From: Sphingomonas sp. KR3-1
Lineage (GTDB): Bacteria; Pseudomonadota; Alphaproteobacteria; Sphingomonadales; Sphingomonadaceae
DNA: 64,000 nt
Direction: 5' to 3'
NCBI RefSeq assembly: GCF_040049295.1
Contig: NZ_JBDZDQ010000001.1
Location: 992,001 to 1,056,000 of the forward strand
Shown here: positions 18,387 through 26,618 of the stretch, piece by piece
How the letters are laid out: each line of letters begins with the position of its first letter
Position numbering within the stretch: position 1 is the stretch's first letter
Position numbers and translations under genes: made by a program
The notes under the pieces: model-generated
Told to the model about the DNA's origin: nothing
The model's input: the letters and a program-made list of their open reading frames with translations, nothing else
Databases searched by the model: none

Positions 18387-18407
18387 CCCCTCCCTTGCAG
18401 GGAGGGG
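18387..18407 (-). terminator. Hairpin at the end of the HxlR gene
   Basis: A perfect 8-bp stem CCCCTCCC/GGGAGGGG with loop TTGCA ends 4 bases from the HxlR gene stop. A similar hairpin lies at 52702-52727. Termination is inferred from position. Confidence 0.5.
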
Positions 18408-18411
18408 AATG

Positions 18412-19107
18412 TCAGTCATTCTCGAACCGCGGCAGGCCGAACAGGTCGACGAAGCGCTGGCCGGCGGCGAGGTCGCCGGTCACCGCCACGCGCCCCTCGC
18501 GGATCGACTCGGTGAGCGGCAGCGGGCCGTAGAAGGTCGCAGCGAGCAGCGTCGGCACGCCTTCGAAGATCACGTCCGCGCCCGCCGGGTCGCGCCGCTC
18601 GATGACCAGCCCGCCATCGACGATCGCCGCGCGGAACGGCTCGCCGCCGACGCGGAACCCCAGGTCGACCGACAGGCCGCGCGCCGGCTCGCGCGCGATC
18701 ATCGTCTTCAAGGAGAGCATGAAGGCGCCGTTGCTAAGCGGCAGCGTGACGTCATGCGCGGGGGAGCCCGCCGCCCAGCGGCTGAGCGCGAAGATCGGCT
18801 CCTCGAGCTGGGCGCCCCAGCGGGTGAGTTCATAGACCTGCGCATTGGCCGGCGAGGGCAGCTGGCGGCGGCGCAGGATGCCGCCCTTCTCCAGCCCCTC
18901 GAGCCGCTGGGTGAGGATATTGGCGCTGAGCCCCTCGAGCGCGCCGCGGATTTCGCCAAAACGGCGCGGGCCGAGCAGCAGCTCGCGCACGATCAGCAGC
19001 GACCAGCGCTCCCCGATCAGGTCCATCGCCAGCGCGGTGCCGCAGGCGTCCTGATACCAGCGGCGAGCCTTTACGAAATCCGAGTTAGTTATTTTTTGTG
19101 ACTCCAT
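18412..19107 (-). CDS. HxlR-family regulator with C-terminal SCP2-like domain
   Basis: A 231-residue protein. The N-terminal winged helix (about 20-110) has the HxlR signature: cysteine in DACGTALAMDLIGERWSLLIVRELLLGPRRFGEI and LSANILTQRLEGLEKGGILRR. The C-terminal half (about 125-225) resembles an SCP2/sterol-carrier-like pocket (FEGVPTLLAATFYG, VAVTGDLAAGQRFVDLF), which could bind a hydrophobic ligand or electrophile. The gene is divergent from the eight-gene detoxification-type cluster beginning 77 bases away and is the likely regulator. HxlR proteins often sense electrophiles or thiol stress through cysteine. Confidence 0.88.
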   Translation of the reverse strand: MESQKITNSDFVKARRWYQDACGTALAMDLIGERWSLLIVRELLLGPRRFGEIRGALEGLSANILTQRLEGLEKGGILRRRQLPSPANAQVYELTRWGAQLEEPIFALSRWAAGSPAHDVTLPLSNGAFMLSLKTMIAREPARGLSVDLGFRVGGEPFRAAIVDGGLVIERRDPAGADVIFEGVPTLLAATFYGPLPLTESIREGRVAVTGDLAAGQRFVDLFGLPRFEND

Positions 19108-19184
19108 GGTTGCTTTTAATAACTCAGTCAGGCATCAGGATCAAGAAAGCGATTCGTGAAGGCACCAAACCGGAGGTTTAACCG

Positions 19185-19877
19185 ATGGCACTGGCTCCCG
19201 CAGAGGAACTGGCCGCACGCGAGACGGTGCGCTGGCCGGGTGAGTCCGAGGAATATCGCGCGGCGCGCACCGCGCTGCTCGCCGAGGAGATCGCGCTGCG
19301 CCGCCACCTCGAGTCGGTCGCCGAGCAGCGCCGCGCACTGCCGCCCGGCCCCGAAGTGACGCGCGACTATAGCTTCGAGGGCGAGAACGGCGCGGTTCAT
19401 TTCGCCGACTTGTTCGGCGCGCATGATACGCTGGTGGTCTACACCTACATGTTCGGCCCGCAGCGCGAGCGCCCCTGCCCGATGTGCACCGCACTGCTCT
19501 CGGCCTGGGACGGCGAGGCGCTCGACATCCAGCAGCGCGTCGCCCTGGCGGTGATCGCGCGCTCCTCGATCGCCAAGCTGATTGCCTTCAAGGCCGAGCG
19601 CGGCTGGCAGCATCTGCCGCTCTATTCGGACGCCAGCCAGGATTTCAGCCGCGACTATGGCGCGATCGCGCCCGATGGCGGCGACATCCCGCAGTTCATG
19701 GTCTTCACGCGGCGGGACGGGACGATCCGCCTGTTCTGGGCCGGCGAGATGGGCCCCGACAGCGCCGATCCCGGCCAGGACCCGCGCGGCGCGCCCGACC
19801 TGATGCCGCTGTGGACCATCCTCGATTCAACCCCGGAGGGCCGTGGTACAAACTGGTACCCGTCGCTCAACTATTGA
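19185..19877 (+). CDS. DUF899 thioredoxin-fold protein
   Basis: A 230-residue member of the DUF899 family, a thioredoxin/AhpC-like fold. Seen are the leader LAARETVRWPGESEEYRAARTALLAEE, YSFEGENGAVHFADLFGAHDTLVVYTYMFG, and cysteines in RPCPMCTALLSAWDG that give a CxxC-like CPMC. The enzymatic role is unknown; redox or thiol chemistry is plausible. It is first in the operon divergent from the HxlR regulator. ATG 19185 follows CGGAGG at ideal spacing. Confidence 0.85.
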   Translation: MALAPAEELAARETVRWPGESEEYRAARTALLAEEIALRRHLESVAEQRRALPPGPEVTRDYSFEGENGAVHFADLFGAHDTLVVYTYMFGPQRERPCPMCTALLSAWDGEALDIQQRVALAVIARSSIAKLIAFKAERGWQHLPLYSDASQDFSRDYGAIAPDGGDIPQFMVFTRRDGTIRLFWAGEMGPDSADPGQDPRGAPDLMPLWTILDSTPEGRGTNWYPSLNY

Positions 19878-19894
19878 TCCCCAGGAGAGAAACG

Positions 19895-20335
19895 ATGCCC
19901 CAGATGATCTTCGTCAACCTGCCCGTCAGCGACGTGGCCAAGTCGACCGCCTTCTACGAAGCGATCGGCTGCACCCAGGACCTGCGCTTCAGCAACGAGC
20001 AGGCATCGTCGATGCAGCTCAGCGACACGATCGTGTTCATGCTGCTGTCGAAGGACTTCTTCCAGACCTTCACCCCCAAGCCCATCGCCGATGCGCACAG
20101 CGTCACCGAGGCGCTGATCTGCATCTCGCGCGACAGCCGCGAAGCGGTGGATGCGATCGTCGAGGCCGCGGGCAAGGCCGGCGGCAAGGCCGATATCCGC
20201 GAGAAGCAGGACATGGGCTTCATGTACGGCCGCAGCTTCGAGGATCCGGACGGCCATATCTTCGAGCCGATGTTCATGGACCTGGACGCCGCGATGGCTT
20301 CCTTCCCCGAGGGTCCGGCGCATGAGCCGGCCTGA
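19895..20335 (+). CDS. VOC-superfamily (glyoxalase-like) protein
   Basis: A 146-residue single VOC-fold protein of the PhnB/YaeR-like lactoylglutathione-lyase family: MIFVNLPVSDVAKSTAFYEAIG at the start and FEDPDGHIFEPMFMDLDA at the end, where His and Glu are possible metal ligands. The substrate is unknown. It lies 17 bases after the DUF899 gene with GGAGAG before ATG, and its end overlaps the following membrane protein gene. Confidence 0.85.
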   Translation: MPQMIFVNLPVSDVAKSTAFYEAIGCTQDLRFSNEQASSMQLSDTIVFMLLSKDFFQTFTPKPIADAHSVTEALICISRDSREAVDAIVEAAGKAGGKADIREKQDMGFMYGRSFEDPDGHIFEPMFMDLDAAMASFPEGPAHEPA

Positions 20336-20723
20336 GCCCGTGCGGCGCGACCGCATCATCGGCTGGGTGCTGAGCGGGCTGGTCCTGCTGTTCCTGGCGA
20401 TGGATGCGGGCGGCAAGCTGTTCGCCCCGGCGATGATGATCGCCAACAGCCCGCCGCTGGGCCTGGCGCCCGATGCGAGCGTGTACCGCGAGCTGGGCGC
20501 GATCCTGGCGGTGTGCGGCCTGCTCTATGCCTATCCGCGCACCGCGGTACTCGGCGCGATCCTGCTCACCGGATATCTGGGTGGCGCCATCGCAATGCAC
20601 TTTCGCGTAGGCAACCCGTTGTTCAGCCATACGCTGTTCGGCGTTTATCTGGGCGTGATCGCTTGGGGCGGGCTGTGGTTCCGCGATCCCCGCGTCCGCG
20701 TGCTGATCCCGATCGCCGGCTGA
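20322..20723 (+). CDS. DoxX-like four-helix membrane protein
   Basis: A 133-residue integral membrane protein with four predicted helices: WVLSGLVLLFLAMDAGGKLF, a central pair around ELGAILAVCGLLYAYPRTAVLGAILLTGYLGGAIAMHFR, and HTLFGVYLGVIAWGGLWF. The pattern matches DoxX-like proteins that accompany redox and VOC genes. ATG 20322 overlaps the end of the VOC gene by 14 bases, so the two are coupled. Confidence 0.8.
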   Translation: MSRPEPVRRDRIIGWVLSGLVLLFLAMDAGGKLFAPAMMIANSPPLGLAPDASVYRELGAILAVCGLLYAYPRTAVLGAILLTGYLGGAIAMHFRVGNPLFSHTLFGVYLGVIAWGGLWFRDPRVRVLIPIAG

Positions 20724-20769
20724 AAGCCGAAAGGGTCAAGAGACCCGAAGAGTCCAAAGGAGAGGACCG

Positions 20770-21249
20770 ATGGCAGACAAGATCACCACCGTATTGTGGT
20801 TCGACCATGTGGCCGAGGAGGCCGCCAATTTCTACGTCTCGCTGCTGCCCGACAGCCATGTCGGCAAGGTGTTCCGCGCGCCGGGCGACAACCCCAGCAG
20901 CAAGGAAGGCGCGGCGCTGGTCGTTGAGTTCACGCTCGCCGGGAGGAGCTATGCCGGCCTCAACGGCGGGCCCAATTTCAAGCCGAACGAGAGCGTCTCC
21001 TTCCAGATACTGACCGAGGACCAGGAAGAGACCGACCGGCTGTGGAACGCGATCGTCGGCAATGGCGGCCAGGAATCTATGTGCGGCTGGTGCAAGGACA
21101 AATGGGGCTTCAACTGGCAGATCACCCCGCGCCGGCTGATCGAGATAAACTTCGGCGACGATCCCGATGCCGCACGCCGCGGCTTCGAAGCGATGATGAC
21201 GATGAAGAAGATCGACATCGCCAGGATCGAAGCCGCGGCGAAGGGCTGA
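20770..21249 (+). CDS. VOC-fold protein, PhnB/3-demethylubiquinone methyltransferase-like
   Basis: A 159-residue protein of the PhnB-like VOC family: TTVLWFDHVAEEAANFYVSLLPDS, GRSYAGLNGGPNFKPNESVSF and GWCKDKWGFNWQITPRRL. These proteins were once named 3-demethylubiquinone-9 3-methyltransferase but lack a methyltransferase fold; the true reaction is unknown. GGAGAGG lies before ATG. It is fourth in the operon. Confidence 0.88.
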   Translation: MADKITTVLWFDHVAEEAANFYVSLLPDSHVGKVFRAPGDNPSSKEGAALVVEFTLAGRSYAGLNGGPNFKPNESVSFQILTEDQEETDRLWNAIVGNGGQESMCGWCKDKWGFNWQITPRRLIEINFGDDPDAARRGFEAMMTMKKIDIARIEAAAKG

Positions 21250-21260
21250 GGAGAAGGACG

Positions 21261-21914
21261 ATGGCTGTCGAGATCACGGCGCTCAACTGGGTGCCCGACT
21301 TCGCCCGCGGCTATGTCCGCGACTTGCGGCCGCGCTGGGCCTGCGAGGAGATCGGGCTGCCCTATACCACCCGGCTGATCAGCCCGGTCCCGCCCAAGCC
21401 GGACTGGTATTTCGACGAGCAGCCCTGGGGCCAGGTGCCGGTGCTGCACGACGGCGACGTCCAGCTGTTCGAGAGCGGCGCGATCCTGCTCCATATCGCC
21501 GAGAAGGACATCCGGCTGCTGTCGCGCGACCCGCAGCAGCGCGCGACCAGCATCGCCTGGGTGTTCGCGGCGCTGAACAGCGTCGAGCCGGGGCTGTTCG
21601 AGCTGGGAAACGTCACGCTCTTCTCGAAGGACGCCGAATGGGCGAAGCTGCGCCGGCCGAGCCTGATGGAGGATATCGGCAGGAAGCTCGACCGCCTCGT
21701 CGATGCGCTGGGCGACCGCGCGTGGCTGGGCGATGCCTTCAGCGTCGCCGACATCGCGATGGTGACGGTGCTGCGCAACGCCGACAAGAGCGAGCTGCTC
21801 CGCGCCCGCCCCACCCTGGCCGCCTATGTCGAGCGCGGCATGGCGCGACCGGCGTTCGAGCGCGCGATGGCGGCGCAACTCGCCGATTTTCAACCGGAGC
21901 CAGCAGCGGCCTGA
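21261..21914 (+). CDS. Glutathione S-transferase family protein
   Basis: A 217-residue GST: a thioredoxin-like N-terminal domain of about 80 residues with QPWGQVPVLHDGDVQLFESGAIL (the cis-Pro of VPVL and the ES pair that binds glutathione), then a helical C-terminal domain with GDAFSVADIAMVTVL. It should conjugate or reduce electrophiles with glutathione in the cytosol. It lies 11 bases after the PhnB-like gene. Its presence supports a detoxification role for the operon. Confidence 0.9.
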   Translation: MAVEITALNWVPDFARGYVRDLRPRWACEEIGLPYTTRLISPVPPKPDWYFDEQPWGQVPVLHDGDVQLFESGAILLHIAEKDIRLLSRDPQQRATSIAWVFAALNSVEPGLFELGNVTLFSKDAEWAKLRRPSLMEDIGRKLDRLVDALGDRAWLGDAFSVADIAMVTVLRNADKSELLRARPTLAAYVERGMARPAFERAMAAQLADFQPEPAAA

Positions 21915-21930
21915 ACCGAGGGAGAGTGCA

Positions 21931-22287
21931 ATGACCTATATGGACGGGTTCGTCGCGCCGGCGCGCGACCGGGATGCCTATCTCAAGATGGCCGCCAAGG
22001 CCGCGCCGATCTTCCTCGAGCATGGCGCGCTACGCGTGGTCGAGGGCTGGGGCAATGACGTGCCGCATGGCAAGGTCACCGATTTCTACAAGGCGCTCCA
22101 GGCGGAAGAGGGCGAGACGCCCGTCTTCTCCTTCGTGATCTGGCCCGACAAGGCGACCCGCGATGCCGGCTGGCAAAAGGTGATGGCCGACGAGCGGATG
22201 AAGCCCGACGGCGAGATGCCGTTCGACGGCAAGCGCATGTTCTGGGGCGGCTTCGAGACGATTGTCGATACGGGAGAGAGCAAGTGA
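21931..22287 (+). CDS. DUF1428 protein
   Basis: A 118-residue DUF1428 protein with a ferredoxin-like (dimeric alpha/beta barrel) fold: MTYMDGFVAPARDRDAYLKMAAKAAPIF at the start, HGALRVVEGWGNDVPHGKVTDF in the middle and MPFDGKRMFWGGFETIVD at the end. The family is common beside VOC and GST genes; activity is unknown. GGGAGAG precedes ATG, and the stop overlaps the next start (GTGA). Confidence 0.88.
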   Translation: MTYMDGFVAPARDRDAYLKMAAKAAPIFLEHGALRVVEGWGNDVPHGKVTDFYKALQAEEGETPVFSFVIWPDKATRDAGWQKVMADERMKPDGEMPFDGKRMFWGGFETIVDTGESK

Positions 22288-23072
22288 GCAACGCGCATGG
22301 AAGCTTCATCTGGTACGAGCTGCTGACTGCCGATGCCGGCAAGGCCAAGGCATTCTACGACTCGGTGGTCGGCTGGAACATCGATGCCGAGCCCGCGCCG
22401 GGCGGCATGGACTATCGCATGATCAACGCGCCCGATGGGGCAGCGGGCGGCGTGATGCAGCTCAATGCCGACATGATCGCGGGCGGCGCCAGGCCGGTGT
22501 GGCTGGGCTATATCGGCGTCGACGACGTCGATGTCTCGGTCGCCGCGGTGGTAGAAGCCGGCGGGCAGGTCCACCTCCCCGCCTTCGACATTCCGGGCGT
22601 CGGCCGCCTCGCGATGGTCGCCGATCCGCAGGGCGTGCCCTTCTACGTGATGCGCGGCGCGACCGGGGGGGCGAGCAGCACCGCCTATCAGCGCATGGGC
22701 TTCGGCCACGTCAGCTGGAACGAGCTGCGCACCTCCGACGATGCGGCGGCGCTCGATTTCTACGGCAAGCTGTTCAACATCACCGCGGCGGGATCGATGC
22801 CGATGGGCGAGCTGGGCGACTATACCTTCATCGCCAATGGCGACAGCAAGGGCGAGGCGGTCGGCGCGGTGATGAAGGCGCCGCCGGGCGCGCCTGCCGG
22901 CTGGGGATTCTATTTCCGCGTGCCCGACATCACCGAAGCGCAGGCGAAGGTCCAGGCAGCCGGCGGCAAGGTGACGATGGGCCCGCACCAGGTGCCCGGC
23001 GGCGAATGGGTGATCCACATCACCGATCCCGAGGGCGTGATCTGCGGGCTCGTCTCGCCGAGCAAGAACTGA
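22284..23072 (+). CDS. Two-domain VOC-family protein
   Basis: A 262-residue protein made of two tandem VOC domains: residues of about 5-120 (FIWYELLTADAGKAKAFYDSVVGWNI) and of about 135-260 (HVSWNELRTSDDAAALDFYGKLFNI, ending VIHITDPEGVICGLVSP). This internal duplication is typical of CFP32-like glyoxalase/hydroxylase proteins in actinobacteria and sphingomonads. The start is GTG, overlapping the DUF1428 stop by 4 bases. The substrate is unknown. Confidence 0.88.
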   Translation: MSNAHGSFIWYELLTADAGKAKAFYDSVVGWNIDAEPAPGGMDYRMINAPDGAAGGVMQLNADMIAGGARPVWLGYIGVDDVDVSVAAVVEAGGQVHLPAFDIPGVGRLAMVADPQGVPFYVMRGATGGASSTAYQRMGFGHVSWNELRTSDDAAALDFYGKLFNITAAGSMPMGELGDYTFIANGDSKGEAVGAVMKAPPGAPAGWGFYFRVPDITEAQAKVQAAGGKVTMGPHQVPGGEWVIHITDPEGVICGLVSPSKN

Positions 23073-23083
23073 GGAGCGGCACG

Positions 23084-23743
23084 ATGCGCAAGCTTACCGG
23101 CGCCGCCTTCGTATCGCTCGACGGCGTGATGCAGGCCCCGGGCGGGCCGAGCGAGGACTGGACCCAGGGCTTCCCGTTCGGCGGCTGGATGTTCCCGCTC
23201 GGCGACGAGTCGGTCGACCAGGCGATCGGGGGGCTGTTCGACCAGCCCTTCGACCTGCTGCTCGGACGCAAGACCTACGAGATCTTCGCCGCCTACTGGC
23301 CCTATGCCGATCCCGATTTCCCGATCACCAAGGCGTTCAACCAGACGACCAAGCATGTGCTCACGCATAGCGACGCGCCGCTCGACTGGGAGCACAGCCA
23401 CCGCGTCGCGACGATCGAGGGCGTCGCCGAGGTGAAGGCGAGCGCGGGGCCGGACCTGGTCATCCAGGGCAGCTCGACGCTCTATCCCCAGCTGCTCGCC
23501 GCGGGGCTGATCGACCGGCTGATCGTGATGACCTTCCCGGTGATCCTCGGCCAGGGCAAGCGGCTGTTCGGTGCGGGCACGCCGCCGCGCACCCTCACGC
23601 TGACCGATCACAAGCTCGGCTCGAAGGGCGTGATGGTCGCAAGCTACGAGCCGGCCGGCGAGGTCGTCACCGGCAGCTTCGGCAGCCAGGAGCCGAGCGA
23701 ACGCGAAAAGGCACGGCAGGCGCGGATGCAGCGCGAGGGCTAG
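23084..23743 (+). CDS. Dihydrofolate-reductase/RibD-C family protein
   Basis: A 219-residue protein with the RibD C-terminal (DHFR-like) fold: FVSLDGVMQAPGGPSEDW, LLLGRKTYEIFAAYWP, DLVIQGSSTLYPQLLAAGLIDRL and FPVILGQGKRLFG. These bind NADPH and reduce unknown substrates. It is the last gene of the detoxification-type cluster, with its stop 7 bases from the convergent DnaJ-like gene. GAGGAG precedes the ATG. Confidence 0.88.
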   Translation: MRKLTGAAFVSLDGVMQAPGGPSEDWTQGFPFGGWMFPLGDESVDQAIGGLFDQPFDLLLGRKTYEIFAAYWPYADPDFPITKAFNQTTKHVLTHSDAPLDWEHSHRVATIEGVAEVKASAGPDLVIQGSSTLYPQLLAAGLIDRLIVMTFPVILGQGKRLFGAGTPPRTLTLTDHKLGSKGVMVASYEPAGEVVTGSFGSQEPSEREKARQARMQREG

Positions 23744-23750
23744 GTCCGTG

Positions 23751-24365
23751 CTAGGCGAAGGCGGGTGACGATTTGAGGTGCTGATACGCCTCGATCACCC
23801 GCTGCAGCCGCCCTTCATGGCTGCGGTCGCCGCCGTTGCGGTCGGGATGGTATTTGCGCACCAGCTCCGAATAGCGCTTGCGCAGCATCGTCCGGTCGGC
23901 GTCGATCGCCAGGTCGAGTATCTTCAGCGCCTCGCGGTCCTGCCCCGACAGCGGCTTGCCGTCCTTGCGCTCGGCGCGGTCCTTCATCCGGTCGCGGAAG
24001 CGCGCGTTGATCGCATCGAGCGGGTCGGCGAAATCGGCCCAGCGCGGCGGACGGTCGGCGCCGCCGGTTGCGTTGAACGCGCGCGTCTCGCGCTCCCAGC
24101 CGGCATAGGGCCGCTGGGCGTCGTGGATCTCGTCCGGGCTCATTCCCTGGAAGAAGTTGTACCCCGAATTGAACGCGCGGACGTGATCGAGGCACAGCCA
24201 GCGATATTCGCCCGGCCCGTCATAGCCGGCGCGCGCGTGCCCGGCCGGCGCGCGGAACTCGCCCGGCTCGTTGCAGCCCGGCTCCGCGCACAGCCGTCCC
24301 GGCGCCTCCACCCGGCCGTGGAACCGCGCATTCGGCCTGTCCTTCTTGGGCTGGCTCTCAGCCAC
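23751..24365 (-). CDS. DnaJ-like co-chaperone with C-terminal J domain
   Basis: A 204-residue protein whose J domain is at the C-terminus (about 140-204) with an HPD motif in VRKYHPDRNGGD. The N-terminal part has a cysteine pair in RLCAEPGCNEPGEFRAP and RWLCLDHVRAFN, a possible zinc site found in the alphaproteobacterial version of this protein. It should stimulate an Hsp70 ATPase. GTG 24365 follows GGGAGG. It is divergent from bolA, separated by only 36 bases, matching the common dnaJ-bolA neighbourhood in alphaproteobacteria. Confidence 0.88.
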   Translation of the reverse strand: MAESQPKKDRPNARFHGRVEAPGRLCAEPGCNEPGEFRAPAGHARAGYDGPGEYRWLCLDHVRAFNSGYNFFQGMSPDEIHDAQRPYAGWERETRAFNATGGADRPPRWADFADPLDAINARFRDRMKDRAERKDGKPLSGQDREALKILDLAIDADRTMLRKRYSELVRKYHPDRNGGDRSHEGRLQRVIEAYQHLKSSPAFA

Positions 24366-24401
24366 GTGACCTCCCTTGAGCAAACGGGCTATATAGGCGC
24401 G

Positions 24402-24686
24402 ATGACCGACACTGCCAGCGGCGGACTCGCCGACATTATCGCCGCCCGTCTCACCGCCGCGCTCGCTCCGGCGCATCTCGAGGTGATCAACGACAGCCAC
24501 CACCATTCGGGGCACCTCGGCGACGACGGCACCGGCGAATCGCACTGGACCGTCGTGGTCGAGAGCGGGGCCTTTCAGGGCCTGTCGCGCGTTCAACGCC
24601 AGCGGATGATCAACACAGCACTTGCCGACCTGCTCGTCTCGCGCATCCACGCGCTGGCGATCCGGGCCCGGGCACCGGGAGAGTAG
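24402..24686 (+). CDS. bolA: BolA-family protein
   Basis: A 94-residue BolA-fold protein with LEVINDSHHHSGH, TGESHWTVVVESGAFQGLSRVQRQRMINTAL and a conserved histidine used with monothiol glutaredoxins to hold a 2Fe-2S cluster. The role is in iron-sulfur trafficking or iron sensing. It is divergent from the DnaJ-like gene and precedes a GST gene by one base. Confidence 0.95.
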   Translation: MTDTASGGLADIIAARLTAALAPAHLEVINDSHHHSGHLGDDGTGESHWTVVVESGAFQGLSRVQRQRMINTALADLLVSRIHALAIRARAPGE

Positions 24687-24687
24687 C

Positions 24688-25386
24688 ATGCCGTACAAGC
24701 TCTGGTACTGGGCCGAAATCCAGGGCCGGGGCGAATTCGTCCGGCTGCCGATGGAAGCTGCCGGCATCGCCTATGTCGATATCGCCCGCGAGCAGGGCAG
24801 CAAGGCGCTGATCGCCGACATGAAGGCGCGGGCAGACCGCCCGCCCTTCGCCCCGCCCTATCTCGACACCGGCAAGTGCGTGCTCTCGCAGGTCGCCAAC
24901 ATCCTGCTCTGGCTCGGCGACCGCCACGGCCTGGCGCCCGACGATGCTGCGACGCGCTACTGGCTCCACGAAGTCCAGCTCACCGTCAGCGACTTCGTGG
25001 CGGAGGTGCACCAGGTCCACCACCCCGTCGGCGTCGCGCTCTACTACGAGGACCAGAAGGCCGAGGCGAAGCGCTTCGCCGAGGAGTTCCGCGAGGAGCG
25101 CATGCCCAAGTTCCTCGGCTGGTTCGAGCGCTCGGTCGAGGGCGAGTGGCTGGCGGGCAATCGCTGGTCGTACGGCGACACCTCGATCTTCCAGCTGGTC
25201 GAGGGGCTGCGCTACATGTTCCCCCGGCGGATGGCCGCGATCGAGGGCGAATATCCCAGGCTGGTCGCGATCCGCGACCGGGTGGCGGCGCTGCCCGGGA
25301 TCAAGGCCTATCTTGAGAGCCCGCGCCGCATCGCCTTCAACACCCAGGGCATCTTCCGCCACTATCCCGAGCTCGACGCCGACTGA
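24688..25386 (+). CDS. Glutathione S-transferase (sigma/pi-like)
   Basis: A 232-residue GST. The N-terminus KLWYWAEIQGRGEFVRLPMEAAGI carries the Y...GRGE.VR pattern of Tyr-type classes. TGKCVLSQVANILLWL supplies the glutathione gamma-glutamyl contact. The C-terminal helical domain has WSYGDTSIFQLVEGLRYMF. It is cytosolic and likely conjugates glutathione to electrophiles. It starts one base after the bolA stop, so it is probably co-transcribed with bolA. Confidence 0.9.
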   Translation: MPYKLWYWAEIQGRGEFVRLPMEAAGIAYVDIAREQGSKALIADMKARADRPPFAPPYLDTGKCVLSQVANILLWLGDRHGLAPDDAATRYWLHEVQLTVSDFVAEVHQVHHPVGVALYYEDQKAEAKRFAEEFREERMPKFLGWFERSVEGEWLAGNRWSYGDTSIFQLVEGLRYMFPRRMAAIEGEYPRLVAIRDRVAALPGIKAYLESPRRIAFNTQGIFRHYPELDAD

Positions 25387-25479
25387 ATCGCCGCGCCAAC
25401 CCGAAAGGGTAGGTTTCCAAACTGTGGCTGTCCGTCCCAGATGCCGCCGGCTATGCATCCGGTGCGACGAGAGGGCCCC

Positions 25480-26379
25480 ATGACCGACGAGCTTTTCACC
25501 CAGATCATCACGCCGACCACGCACGATTTGGGCGGCTTCAGGGTCCACCGCACGCTGCCGTCCAAGCCGCGCACCATGGTGGGGCCGTTCATCTTCTTCG
25601 ACCAGATGGGCCCGGCGCAGCTGAGCGTCGGCACCGGCATCGACGTGCGCCCGCATCCGCACATCAACCTCGCCACGGTCACCTATCTCTATGCCGGCGC
25701 GATCGACCACCGCGATTCGCTCGGCACCTTCGCCACGATCGAGCCGGGCGCAGTGAACCTGATGACCGCCGGCCACGGCATCGTCCATTCCGAGCGCTCG
25801 CCGAGCGCCGAGCGCGCCAAGGGCCCCGAGCTCTCCGGCATCCAGACCTGGCTCGCGCTGCCCGAGTCTATGGAAGAGATGAACCCCGCCTTCGAGCATG
25901 TCGGCGCCGCCGACCTGCCGATCGTCGAGACGCCGGGCGCGCGCGCCCGGGTGATCATGGGCGAGCTGTGGGGCGCGAAGGCGCCGACCACCACCTATGC
26001 CCAAACCATCTATGCCGACATCGCGCTCGACGAAGGCGGTGCGGTGCCGATCGACCCCTCGGCCGACGAGCGGGCGATCTACCTCGCCTATGGCGACGCC
26101 AGCATCGACGGCGTCGAGATGGAAGTCGCCACGCTCTACATCCTGCGCCCCGGCATCACCGCGATCCTGCGCTCCTCCGGCGGCGGCCGCGTCGCCTTGT
26201 GCGGCGGCGAGGATTTCGCCACGCCACGCCATGTCTGGTGGAACTTCGTCTCGTCGAGCCGCGACCGGATCAACCAGGCCAAGGAAGACTGGAAGGCGGG
26301 CAACTTCCCCAAGGTGCCGGGCGACGACAAGGAATTCATCCCGATCCCCGAAGTGCCCAAGACGGTGAGCTATCCCTAG
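25480..26379 (+). CDS. Pirin-family protein
   Basis: A 299-residue bicupin. The N-terminal cupin retains the pirin metal ligands: HPHINLATVTYLYAG and AGHGIVHSE. It ends with the pirin C-terminal domain (LRSSGGGRVALCGGEDF). Bacterial pirins often have quercetinase or regulatory roles in redox metabolism, and which applies here is open. Start ATG 25480 follows GAGAGGGCC. It is followed by a small zinc-ribbon ORF in another frame. Confidence 0.92.
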   Translation: MTDELFTQIITPTTHDLGGFRVHRTLPSKPRTMVGPFIFFDQMGPAQLSVGTGIDVRPHPHINLATVTYLYAGAIDHRDSLGTFATIEPGAVNLMTAGHGIVHSERSPSAERAKGPELSGIQTWLALPESMEEMNPAFEHVGAADLPIVETPGARARVIMGELWGAKAPTTTYAQTIYADIALDEGGAVPIDPSADERAIYLAYGDASIDGVEMEVATLYILRPGITAILRSSGGGRVALCGGEDFATPRHVWWNFVSSSRDRINQAKEDWKAGNFPKVPGDDKEFIPIPEVPKTVSYP

Positions 26380-26422
26380 CACCAAGCTCAGCGTCTGCCG
26401 GAGGAAGCAGCGCTTCGCCTCG

Positions 26423-26545
26423 ATGCCCGAGGCGCTGGCGGCGATCCGCGCGGCGGGGATCACGCTGCGTCCCTATCGCTGCGACCGCTGCTTTCACTAT
26501 CATTTGACCAGCCGGACCAAGGGCAAGCGGATGGTGCCGGAATGA
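26423..26545 (+). CDS. Small zinc-ribbon-like ORF, start uncertain
   Basis: From the only ATG the ORF has 40 residues, including LRPYRCDRCFHYHLTS. The open frame reaches back to 26369, just after an in-frame stop. It there encodes STKLSVCRRKQRFAS, giving a C...K..F.....A.......PYRC..C..+HLTS pattern of small bacterial and phage zinc-ribbon proteins. The first cysteine lies upstream of the ATG, and no ATG, GTG, TTG or CTG starts that longer form. Either a rare start is used, or the gene is damaged or translated by coupling from the pirin gene. No function is known. Confidence 0.5.
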   Translation: MPEALAAIRAAGITLRPYRCDRCFHYHLTSRTKGKRMVPE

Positions 26546-26618
26546 CGGCTATTGGGCAGGACACGCATTCCCATCCGCGCCGCGACCCTCTAGCCTCCCG
26601 CAAAACAGGAGAGGCGAG

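Noticed and set aside
19087..19124. AGTTATT/AATAACT inverted arms over the HxlR start as an operator
   Set aside because: One arm lies inside the coding region and the arms are 24 bases apart. The AT-rich match may be chance.
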